Assembly: GCF_024623785.1 (NCBI RefSeq)
Contig: NZ_JANKBZ010000004.1
Coordinates: 372,001 to 436,000 of the forward strand
Reading direction: 5' to 3'
Length of the DNA stretch: 64,000 bases
Source: Archangium lipolyticum
GTDB taxonomy: Bacteria > Myxococcota > Myxococcia > Myxococcales > Myxococcaceae
The position numbers were made by a program, and so were the translations under genes. Each line of letters opens with the position of its first letter. Position 1 is the first letter of the stretch. Below are positions 8,872 through 16,727 of this stretch, piece after piece. The notes under the pieces are model-generated. The model was given only the letters and a program-made list of their open reading frames with translations. It was not told where the DNA came from and did no database searches.

Positions 8872-9378
8872 ATGATCCGCGGCCTGCATGGGTTGTTCTA
8901 CACGTCCGATCCCGATGGGATGCGCGCGTTCCTGCGCGACAAGCTTCGGCTGCCACACACGGACGTCGGTGAGGGTTGGCTCATCTTCGACCTGCCGGAG
9001 GCGGACCTCGGCGTCCATCCGGTCGACGAGTCGGGACGCCCGCCGTCCGGCACGCATGACGTGTCGTTCTACTGCGACGACATCCAGGGCACGGTCGCGG
9101 ACCTGAAGTCGCGTGGCGTCGCGTTCGATCAGGACGTCCAGGACCACGGCTACGGCTTCGTGACGTACTTCACCATGCCGGGTGGCGTGCGCGTCCAGCT
9201 CTACGAGCCGAAGTACCAGAAGCGCACCGCGCCGGCTCCGCGCAAGGCCGCGAAGAAGGCCGCCGCGAAGACGAAGACCGCCGCGAAGAAGGCCGCCGCC
9301 AGGGCCCTGGGCGCTGTGAAGAAGGCCGCCGCGAAGGTGGCAAAGAAGCGCGGTGCGACGCCGAAGCGCCGCCGCTGA
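8872..9378 (+). CDS. VOC-superfamily protein with lysine/alanine-rich histone-H1-like tail, 168 aa
   Basis: Residues 1-118 form one vicinal-oxygen-chelate (glyoxalase/bleomycin-resistance) module: MIRGLHGLFYTSDPDGMRAF, then WLIFDLPEADLGVHP, GTHDVSFYCDDI, and YFTMPGGVRVQLYEPKY with the terminal metal-site Glu position. Residues ~120-168 are almost only Ala, Lys and Arg, in repeats such as KKAAAK, like bacterial H1-type DNA-binding tails. This suggests a nucleoid- or DNA-associated VOC protein, but that is inference. A strong ribosome-binding site (GAGGAGGGG) lies just upstream of the ATG. It is convergent with the following kinase, nine bases away. Confidence 0.85.
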   Translation: MIRGLHGLFYTSDPDGMRAFLRDKLRLPHTDVGEGWLIFDLPEADLGVHPVDESGRPPSGTHDVSFYCDDIQGTVADLKSRGVAFDQDVQDHGYGFVTYFTMPGGVRVQLYEPKYQKRTAPAPRKAAKKAAAKTKTAAKKAAARALGAVKKAAAKVAKKRGATPKRRR

Positions 9379-9387
9379 GAGCCCCTC

Positions 9388-11040
9388 TCACGAGGCGAGC
9401 GCGGCCAGTGCCTCCATCGCGCGCTCGCCCGTGGGCAGCACCAGCGAGAAGGTGGTGCCGCTGCCCTGCTCGCTGCGCACGCGCAGCTCGCCCCCCATCT
9501 TCTGGACGAGCGAGTGGCTGATGGACAGGCCGAGCCCGGTGCCCGAGCCGGCCGGCTTGGTGGTGAAGAACGGATCGAAGATCTTCGGCAGCACCTCGGG
9601 AGGAATCCCGTGGCCGGTGTCCGAGACCTCGATGCGCACGCGCTCGCCCTCGCGCGCGGTGCACACACGCAGGGTGTTGCGCTGCGGGGAGCCGGGCTGC
9701 ATGGCCTGGATGGCGTTGATGATCAGGTTGAGGAACACCTGGCCCAGCCGGCTCTCGTTGGCGAACACGACCGGCAGCTCCAGGTCGTAGTCCTTCTCCA
9801 GGCGCGCGGTGCGCTTGAGTTCGCTCTGTGCCATGCGCAGCACGAAGTCCAGGCTCGCGTTGATGTTCACGGGCGCCAGTGCCTCGTCCGGAGCGTGCGA
9901 GAAGAAGCGCATGTCGTGCACGATGTCCCGGATGCGCTTGCAGCCGTCGAGCGACTCGGAGATGACCTCCCGGGCCTCGCCGAGCAGGTCCGTCACGTGC
10001 GACGGGAAGCCGGGTGATGCCGCCAGCTGCCGCTCCAGGTCGTCGCGCCAGCCCTCCAGGAAGGACAGGTTGGAGAGCACGTAGGCGATGGGGTTGTTGA
10101 TCTCATGCGCGATCCCCGCCGCCAGCGCTCCCACCGAGGCGAGCCGATCATTCTGGATGCTCTGCTGCTCCAGCCGACGCTTCTCGGTGAGGTCGTGCCC
10201 CACGAGCAGCAGGCGCCGCGTGTGGCCCATCTCCTGGAGCGAGGCGGCGATGTCCAGCGACACGCGCTCGCCCCGGGCGGACTTGAGCCCCTGGTTCTCC
10301 AGGCGCACCGTGCCCCGCATGCGCAGTTGCTGGAGCGCGCGGCGCAAGGTCTCCCGCTCGTCCTCCGGGGCCAGCGTATCGAGGAAGGTGCCCAGCACCT
10401 GGGAGCCACCGAGGCCCAGCAGCCGCTCCGCCACCGGGTTGAGCTCCACCACGCGCCCCAGCTCGTCGAGCATGATGACGGCATCGCTGGAGCTCTGCAG
10501 GAGCTGGCGGTTGCGCTCCTCGACCTGCTTCACCTGGAGGCGCAGCCGCAGCAGCAACTCCACCTGCCGCTTGAGCGCGACCAGGCCGCGGCGCTGCTCG
10601 TCGGTGAGCGGGCGGGGCTCCCGATCGATGACGCACAGGGTGCCCAGGTGATAGCCGTCCTCCGTCTGGATGGGAGCGCCGGCGTAGAAGCGGATGAAGG
10701 GCTCCCCCGTGACGAGCGGACAGGAGGCGAAGCGCGCGTCCTTCGTGGCGTCCTCGACGACCAGCACATGCTCGCGCTCGATGGCGAAGGTGCAGAAGGA
10801 GATGCAGCGCTCCGTCTCCGTCACCCCGGGCAGCCCCACGTTCGCCTTGAACCACTGCCGGTCCCGGTCCACCAGGCTGATGAGCGCGATGGGGACGTTG
10901 CACAGCCGCGCCGCGAGCTGGACGATGTCGTCGTACTCCGCTTCGGGCGCCGTATCGAGGATGCCGTAGCGCTGAAGCGCCTGCAGGCGCTTCTCTTCGT
11001 ACAAGAGACCTGGGGGAAGCATGTGCTGCTGGATGTGCAT
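9388..11040 (-). CDS. Soluble sensor histidine kinase, GAF-PAS-HisKA-HATPase, 550 aa
   Basis: Predicted cytoplasmic sensor kinase without transmembrane segments. Domain order: GAF (~25-170, with FIRFYAGAPIQTEDGYHLGTLC), a short coiled coil, PAS (~185-290, SSSDAVIMLDELGRVVELNP), dimerisation/phosphotransfer helix with phospho-acceptor His312 in GIAHEINNP, then the ATPase: N box NLIINAIQA, G1 DTGHGI, F box DPFFTTK, G2 GTGLGLSIS. The H-box type is that of the HPK4-like kinases common in myxobacteria. No receiver is adjacent, so the partner is an orphan regulator elsewhere. The GAF domain could sense a small ligand or redox state, which cannot be told from sequence. Confidence 0.9.
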   Translation of the reverse strand: MHIQQHMLPPGLLYEEKRLQALQRYGILDTAPEAEYDDIVQLAARLCNVPIALISLVDRDRQWFKANVGLPGVTETERCISFCTFAIEREHVLVVEDATKDARFASCPLVTGEPFIRFYAGAPIQTEDGYHLGTLCVIDREPRPLTDEQRRGLVALKRQVELLLRLRLQVKQVEERNRQLLQSSSDAVIMLDELGRVVELNPVAERLLGLGGSQVLGTFLDTLAPEDERETLRRALQQLRMRGTVRLENQGLKSARGERVSLDIAASLQEMGHTRRLLLVGHDLTEKRRLEQQSIQNDRLASVGALAAGIAHEINNPIAYVLSNLSFLEGWRDDLERQLAASPGFPSHVTDLLGEAREVISESLDGCKRIRDIVHDMRFFSHAPDEALAPVNINASLDFVLRMAQSELKRTARLEKDYDLELPVVFANESRLGQVFLNLIINAIQAMQPGSPQRNTLRVCTAREGERVRIEVSDTGHGIPPEVLPKIFDPFFTTKPAGSGTGLGLSISHSLVQKMGGELRVRSEQGSGTTFSLVLPTGERAMEALAALAS

Positions 11041-11184
11041 CGCGACCCCGCATGCGGCAGCGCCCCGGGGGCACTCCGTGCACCAAGCAACACTCGAGAG
11101 GTGTGTCCTTCAACACAGTCGTCTCGCACTCGCGTCCCTGTTGCATTCAGGGTGGAGGAGCGAGCCTGTCATTGGAATCCACCG

Positions 11185-12522
11185 TCAATCGAAGCGGCTC
11201 TGCCTGCGCGTGTCCCTCATGAAGGCGTAGACGAGCAGCGAGCACAGGATGCAGCCGGTCACGTACCAGAAGAACCAGCGCTCGTGGCCGGCCAGCTTGA
11301 GCCAGGTGCCCACGTACTCGGCCGTGCCGCCGAAGATGGAGACGGTGAGCGCGTAGGGCAGCCCCACGCCCAGGGCGCGGATGCTGGCCGGGAACAGCTC
11401 GGCCTTCACCACGGCGTTGATGGAGGTGTAGCCCGAGAGGATGACGAGCGCGGCCAGCACCAGCAGGAAGGCCGTGAAGGCATCCCGCGTCCGGGTCAGC
11501 GCCGTGAGCAGCGGCACGGTGCACAGCGTCCCCATCAGGCCGAACCAGATGAGCACGGGCCTGCGGCCCACCTTGTCGGAGATGAGGCCGAACACCGGCT
11601 GCAACAGCATGTAGAGGAACAGCGACGAGACGGAGATGAGCGTGGACTGGTCCCGCGTCAGGCCCACCGAGTTGACCAGGAACTTCTGCATGTAGACGGT
11701 GTACGTGTAGAAGGCGAGCGTGCCGCCCATGGTCAGCCCCACGACGATGGCGAGCTCCCTGGGGTGGCGCAGCAGCTCGCGCATGGGCCGGTGCTCCGTC
11801 TTCTTCGCGGCCTCCGCCTGGAAGGCCTCCGTCTCCACCATGTTGCGGCGCATGTAGAAGCCGAAGACGGCCAGCGCGGCGCCGCACAGGAAGGGGATGC
11901 GCCAGCCCCAGGCCTCCAGCTCGGGGCCGGTGAGCACCAGCCGCTGCAGCACCAGCAGCGTCATCGTCGCGAGCAGCTGGCCCATGATGAGCGTGACGTA
12001 CTGGAAGGAGCTGTAGAAGCCGCGGTGGCGCGAGGTGGCGACCTCGCTGAGGTAGGTGGCGCTGGTGCCGTACTCCCCGCCCAGCGAGAGCCCCTGCAGC
12101 AGCCGCGCGAGCAGCAGCACGGTGGGCGCCAGCACGCCGATCCGCTCGTAGGTGGGGCAGAGCGCGATGATGAGCGAGCCCAGGCACATCAACGTGACCG
12201 ACAGCGACAGCGCCGCGCGGCGTCCCCGCAGGTCCGCGTAGAGGCCCATCACCCAGCCGCCCACCGGACGGATGAGGAAGCCGAGCGCGAAGACCCCGGC
12301 CGTGTTGAGCTGCTCCACCACGGGGTTGCCGCTCGGGAAGAAGGCCTTCGCGAAGTACAGCGAAAAGGCCGAGTAGATGTAGAAGTCGTACCACTCGATC
12401 AGGTTGCCGACCGAACCGCCGAAGATGGAGAGCAGCCGCTGCCGGACAGACTCGGTGGACGGGGACGCGACGCTGGACAGATTCAAGGGCTTGCCCTGTT
12501 CGATGCGATACCGGGATCGCAC
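11185..12522 (-). CDS. MFS transporter of the metabolite:H+ symporter (KgtP-like) family, 445 aa
   Basis: Inner-membrane transporter with about 12 hydrophobic helices. The signature GGSVGNLIEWYDFYIYSAFS in helix 1 and RPVGGWVMGLYADLRGRR in the loop between helices 2 and 3 are characteristic of the MHS family (alpha-ketoglutarate, proline/betaine and citrate permeases). ARLLQGLSLGGEYGTSATYL is the helix 4-5 motif. By overall pattern a dicarboxylate such as 2-oxoglutarate is plausible, but substrate choice cannot be read from the sequence. The gene stands alone between two kinases and diverges from the hybrid kinase at 12603, so one of them might control it (inference). Confidence 0.85.
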   Translation of the reverse strand: MRSRYRIEQGKPLNLSSVASPSTESVRQRLLSIFGGSVGNLIEWYDFYIYSAFSLYFAKAFFPSGNPVVEQLNTAGVFALGFLIRPVGGWVMGLYADLRGRRAALSLSVTLMCLGSLIIALCPTYERIGVLAPTVLLLARLLQGLSLGGEYGTSATYLSEVATSRHRGFYSSFQYVTLIMGQLLATMTLLVLQRLVLTGPELEAWGWRIPFLCGAALAVFGFYMRRNMVETEAFQAEAAKKTEHRPMRELLRHPRELAIVVGLTMGGTLAFYTYTVYMQKFLVNSVGLTRDQSTLISVSSLFLYMLLQPVFGLISDKVGRRPVLIWFGLMGTLCTVPLLTALTRTRDAFTAFLLVLAALVILSGYTSINAVVKAELFPASIRALGVGLPYALTVSIFGGTAEYVGTWLKLAGHERWFFWYVTGCILCSLLVYAFMRDTRRQSRFD

Positions 12523-12602
12523 CGCTCTATATCAAACTCCGGGAACGCCCCCGCCGTGTGTTGACCCATCACGGGTGGAGCGCACTCGAAGGAGCCCATC
12601 GA

Positions 12603-15524
12603 ATGAAGAACCACGGAGCCGTGGCGGACGTGCTGGCCGGAGGCGGGATGATGGGGGAGCTCATGCGCGCCCTCGACTGGTCCCGCACGCCCGTGGGCCC
12701 CGTGGAGGGCTGGCCGCAGTCGCTGCGCACCTCCGTCTCCATCCTCCTCAACTCGCGCTTCCCGATGATGATCCACTGGGGGCCGGAGCTGACCCAGTTC
12801 TACAACGACGCCTACGTGCCGAGCCTCGGCTCCAAGCACCCGGGCGCCCTGGGCCAGGCGGCCCAGCCCTGGTGGGCGGAAATCTGGGACGTGCTGGAGC
12901 CGATGTTCGAGCGCGTGCTCGCGGGCGAGGCCACCTGGTACGAGAACCAGCTCTTCCTGCCCAACCGCAAGGGCTTCATCGAGGAGGCGTACTTCACCCT
13001 CTCGCACAGCCCCATCCGGGACGAGACGGGGGGCGTGGGCGGCATCTTCCTCGCGGTGCACGAGACGACGGGCCGGGTGGTGGGCGAGCGGCGCCTGCGC
13101 GCCTTGAAGGAGTTGAGTGAGGCCGCCTCGGGCCAGCCCACCGCGGAGGCGGCGTGCCGCGAGGCGGTGCGCGTGCTGGAGGGCCATCGCTACGACATCC
13201 CCTTCGCCCTCCTCTATCTCACCGATGCGCGAGAGGGCCAGCTGCGCCGGGTGGCCACCCTGGGGGTGGAGGAGACGAGCCCCGCCGCGCCCGAGCGGGT
13301 GTCGTTGAGCGAGGGAGAGGACGCGGAGTGTCCCTGGCCCCTGGGAGCCATCGCCCGCACCGGCGAGGTGCACACGCTCACCGATGTGCCCGCGCGCGCG
13401 GGCCACCTGTCGGGAGGTCCATGGCCGGAGGTCCCTCACACCGCGCTGGTGCTTCCGGTGGGCAGGGAGGGCGAGGAGACGGCGGCCGGGGTGCTGGTGG
13501 TGGGCGTCAGTCCACGCCGGGCCCTGGACGCGGAGTACCAGAACTTCCTCACCCTGGTGGCGGCCCAGGTGGCCACGGCCATCGCCAGCGCTCGCCGGGC
13601 CGAGGAGGAGCGGCGCCGGACCGAGGCCCTGGCGGAGCTGGATCGGGCCAAGACGGAGTTCTTCACCCATGTCTCCCACGAGCTCCGCACGCCGCTGACC
13701 CTCATGCTGGGCCCACTGGAGGACGCCCTCGGGGATACCGCCCACACGCTGCCCGACGCCCAGCGCGAGCGCGTGGAGCTGGCCCACCGCGGCGCCCAGC
13801 GCCTCTTGAAGCTCGTCAACGCGTTGCTGGACTTCAGCCGCGTGAGCGCGGGGCGGATGCACACCACCTTCGAGCTGACGGACCTGTCCGCGCTGACGGC
13901 CGGGCTCGCCAGCAGCTTCGAGGCCCTCATGAAGCGCGCGGGCCTCCGGCTGGTGGTGGACTGCCCTCCCCTGCCCGAGGCCGTGTGGGTGGACCGGGAG
14001 GCCTGGGAGAAGATCGTCCTCAACCTCGTGTCCAACGCCTTCAAGTTCACCTCCACCGGAGAGGTGCGCGTCTCCCTGCGGTGGCTGGGCGGGACGGTGG
14101 AGCTGATGGTGGCGGACACCGGCACGGGCATTCCCGAGGAGGAGCTACCGCGCGTCTTCGAGCGCTTCCACCGGGTGAGCGGCGCGCAGGGGCGCAGCTT
14201 CGAGGGCAGCGGTATCGGTCTCGCGCTGGTGGAGGAGCTGGTGAAGCTGCACGGGGGCGGCGTGCGCGTGGAGAGTGCCGTCGGCCAGGGGAGCACCTTC
14301 TTCGTCTCCCTTCCCACCGGCAACACCCACCTGGCGCGGGAGCGGCTGGGGCCCGCCCGGACGAAGGCCCCCACGACGGCGCGCGCCGCGGCCTTCGTGG
14401 AGGAGGCGGAGGGATGGTTGGACGATGGGAGCGGCCCCACCTCGCGCGCCGGAACGCACCCCGCGCCGATGAGGGGCCACGTGCTGCTGGCGGAGGACAA
14501 CGCGGACATGCGCAACCATGTGCGGCGTCTCCTGGAGGAAGGGGGCTACACGGTCCAGGCCGTCGCGGACGGACGGGCCGCCCTGGAAGCCACGCGGGCA
14601 CGGCCCCCTGACGTGGTGCTGTCGGACGTGATGATGCCGGGGCTGGACGGCTTCGGCCTGCTGCGCGAGCTGAAGGCCGACGCGCGCACGGCCTCCGTGC
14701 CCGTCATCCTCCTGTCGGCCCGTGCGGGGGAGGAGGCCACCGTGGAGGGACTCGGAGCTGGCGCCAGTGACTACCTGGTGAAGCCCTTCTCCGCCCGCGA
14801 GTTGCTGGCGCGCGTGGAGGGGACCGTGAAGACGGCGCGGGCCCGTGCGGACCTGGACGCCTTCGCCGGGAGGATCGCCCATGATCTGCGCAACCTGCTG
14901 TCTCCGCTGACCATGATTGGAGCACAGGTGCGCGCCACGTCCGACGAGCGGGCGAAGCGGGCCGGAGAGCGGCTGGAGCGCGTCACCCGCCGGGCCTACA
15001 ACCTGCTCGACGGCATGCTGGCCTTCTCGCTCGCGGGCGGAGCGGTGAAGTCCTCCGGAGGGACCACCTCCGTGCCAGCCGTCGCCGCGGACGTGGTGGA
15101 GGACTTGAGCGGTCTGCGGGAACAGATCCAGGCGGAGCTGGACATCATCGGCGTGGAGGACGTGAACGTGGCGCTGCCGCGAGGGCTCCTCTACGTCGTC
15201 CTCCTCAACCTGGTCTCCAACGCCCTCAAGTTCATGGAGGGCCGGCCCGTGAGGCGGGTGGAGCTCACCACCCAGACCTCGGGAGACCAGTGCGCGCTGG
15301 TGGTGAAGGACACGGGGCCCGGCATCGCGCCTGGAGCGCTGCGGAACATCTTCGAGCCCTTCTACCGGGCTCCGGACGCGAAGGCCTCGGGGCACGGCAT
15401 CGGGCTGGCCACGGTGCAGCGCATCGTCAAGGTGTACGGCGGCGAGGTGGCCGTCTCATCCGTGGTCGGTCAGGGCTCGACCTTCACGGTGCGGCTCCCG
15501 TGTCGCCCCACCTCGCGGGTGTAG
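12603..15524 (+). CDS. Hybrid sensor kinase with two kinase cores flanking a receiver (PAS-GAF-HK-REC-HK), 973 aa
   Basis: Soluble hybrid kinase. Residues ~15-160 form a PAS-like sensor (RFPMMIHWGPELTQFYND), ~165-330 a GAF domain, then HisKA with His359 in SHELRTP and an ATPase with NLVSNAFKFT, DTGTGIP and GSGIGLALV. A receiver follows, with phospho-acceptor Asp675 in VVLSDVMMPG and Lys in LVKPFSA. A second complete kinase then has His760 in AHDLRNLL, NLVSNALKF, DTGPGI and GHGIGLATV. The second core looks intact. ATG 12603 has AAGGAG at 12589-12594; the open frame from 12558 has no such site. It ends 15 bases from the convergent Rieske gene. Confidence 0.9.
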   Translation: MKNHGAVADVLAGGGMMGELMRALDWSRTPVGPVEGWPQSLRTSVSILLNSRFPMMIHWGPELTQFYNDAYVPSLGSKHPGALGQAAQPWWAEIWDVLEPMFERVLAGEATWYENQLFLPNRKGFIEEAYFTLSHSPIRDETGGVGGIFLAVHETTGRVVGERRLRALKELSEAASGQPTAEAACREAVRVLEGHRYDIPFALLYLTDAREGQLRRVATLGVEETSPAAPERVSLSEGEDAECPWPLGAIARTGEVHTLTDVPARAGHLSGGPWPEVPHTALVLPVGREGEETAAGVLVVGVSPRRALDAEYQNFLTLVAAQVATAIASARRAEEERRRTEALAELDRAKTEFFTHVSHELRTPLTLMLGPLEDALGDTAHTLPDAQRERVELAHRGAQRLLKLVNALLDFSRVSAGRMHTTFELTDLSALTAGLASSFEALMKRAGLRLVVDCPPLPEAVWVDREAWEKIVLNLVSNAFKFTSTGEVRVSLRWLGGTVELMVADTGTGIPEEELPRVFERFHRVSGAQGRSFEGSGIGLALVEELVKLHGGGVRVESAVGQGSTFFVSLPTGNTHLARERLGPARTKAPTTARAAAFVEEAEGWLDDGSGPTSRAGTHPAPMRGHVLLAEDNADMRNHVRRLLEEGGYTVQAVADGRAALEATRARPPDVVLSDVMMPGLDGFGLLRELKADARTASVPVILLSARAGEEATVEGLGAGASDYLVKPFSARELLARVEGTVKTARARADLDAFAGRIAHDLRNLLSPLTMIGAQVRATSDERAKRAGERLERVTRRAYNLLDGMLAFSLAGGAVKSSGGTTSVPAVAADVVEDLSGLREQIQAELDIIGVEDVNVALPRGLLYVVLLNLVSNALKFMEGRPVRRVELTTQTSGDQCALVVKDTGPGIAPGALRNIFEPFYRAPDAKASGHGIGLATVQRIVKVYGGEVAVSSVVGQGSTFTVRLPCRPTSRV

Positions 15525-15539
15525 GCCGGCTTCCGCGGC

Positions 15540-16727
15540 TCAAATCCAGAAGACGATGTCGCGCTCCTCGTCGCCAGGGCCGGAGCCATGCCCACCCTCC
15601 AGCAGCCAGCGGCGATAGGCCTCGATGTCCGCGTGGAGCAGATCCGCCTCGGTACCGGAGAAGACGCCGCCACCGGGGCCGTTGAGCAGCCCCTCGCGCT
15701 GCACCTTCATGATGTCCACGTCCTGGAGGATGACCTGCGTGGTGTACCACTTCACCAGTGGCTTGAGCGCCCGCGCCACGAGCGCACGTGGCAGGTCGTA
15801 GGGGAGCCGGTAGCTGATGGCCGTGTAGACGAGGCTGTCGGTGGGACCGATGGGCGTTATCTGCGAGTTGATGGCGAAGCCGCTGCGGTCCCCCCACATG
15901 TAGTCCACGCGGGTGACGTTGGGGATGAAGTAGTGGTCCGTGTGGACCATGGGCAGGCCGCCCGGATTGAAGAGGCGTCCGAGCCCCGTGACGGTGTCCT
16001 GCTCCTGCCTGTAGGTGACGAGCACGCTGCCATCGAAGCGCTTCACCGTTGCGGGCACCCGCTTGCGCGCCGCGCGGCGGAACCAGCCCTCGTGGACGAA
16101 GACCGTGTGCGGCACGTCCATGAAGTTCTCCGCCAGGTTCGTCACCCCGTTGGGGAAGCGCGTCACCATGAAGTAGACGGTCCACTCGGGATGGCCCCAG
16201 TACGGCACGCGGAAGGCGGGACGGCGGGCGCGCGAGGAGTCCCCGCCCATGAAGACGTAGACGAGCCCGTCCTGCTCCAGGGTGTCGAAGCGCCGCAGCT
16301 TCCCGAGGTCACACGGGCGCACCTTCAGGCCCGCCCGCACGTGCCCCTGTACGTCCAGCGCCTCGCCGCACTGCTGGGGTCCGAGCGAGGGCACCTCCAC
16401 CACCGCTCCCGACGCGTCATACACCCAGCCGTGATACGGGCAGCCGATGCGGCCGTGGAACACGTCTCCGGCGGACAGGCGCGCGTTGCGGTGCAGGCAG
16501 CGGTCTCGCAGGGCCGCGGGCCTTCCGCGCTCGTCACGGAAGAGGACGAGCTGGGTGCCGAACACGGTGCGCGCCAGCGGCTTCTTCGAAGTGAGCTCGG
16601 TGGAGAGGCAGGCGACGTACCAGAAGTCCTTGAGGGCACCGCAGCGGGTGAGGTCGGCCTCGGCTTCGAGTTCCACGGCGGGGGTGGTGACGAGCGCGAG
16701 GTTCTGCGAGTCGTGCGGATTCCTCAT
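15540..16727 (-). CDS. Rieske [2Fe-2S] aromatic-ring-hydroxylating-type oxygenase, 395 aa
   Basis: Predicted iron-dependent oxygenase alpha subunit, cytoplasmic. The Rieske cluster ligands are Cys77/His79 (CLHRNARL) and Cys96/His99 (GCPYHGW). The catalytic iron site follows as NLAENFMDVPHTVFVHEG, with Asp204, His207 and His212, the N-x-x-D-x-x-H-x4-H motif. No reductase or ferredoxin is encoded nearby, so electrons must come from elsewhere. The ATG overlaps the GH3 stop by four bases, so oxygenase and ligase are probably translated together and may act on one substrate (inference). The longer open frame to 17492 is only the shadow of the GH3 gene. Confidence 0.9.
   Translation of the reverse strand: MRNPHDSQNLALVTTPAVELEAEADLTRCGALKDFWYVACLSTELTSKKPLARTVFGTQLVLFRDERGRPAALRDRCLHRNARLSAGDVFHGRIGCPYHGWVYDASGAVVEVPSLGPQQCGEALDVQGHVRAGLKVRPCDLGKLRRFDTLEQDGLVYVFMGGDSSRARRPAFRVPYWGHPEWTVYFMVTRFPNGVTNLAENFMDVPHTVFVHEGWFRRAARKRVPATVKRFDGSVLVTYRQEQDTVTGLGRLFNPGGLPMVHTDHYFIPNVTRVDYMWGDRSGFAINSQITPIGPTDSLVYTAISYRLPYDLPRALVARALKPLVKWYTTQVILQDVDIMKVQREGLLNGPGGGVFSGTEADLLHADIEAYRRWLLEGGHGSGPGDEERDIVFWI

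Noticed and set aside
10105-12564. Plus-strand frame of 819 codons opposite the kinase and the transporter
   Set aside because: It spans two unrelated genes and their spacer and has Gln/His/Arg-rich shadow composition.
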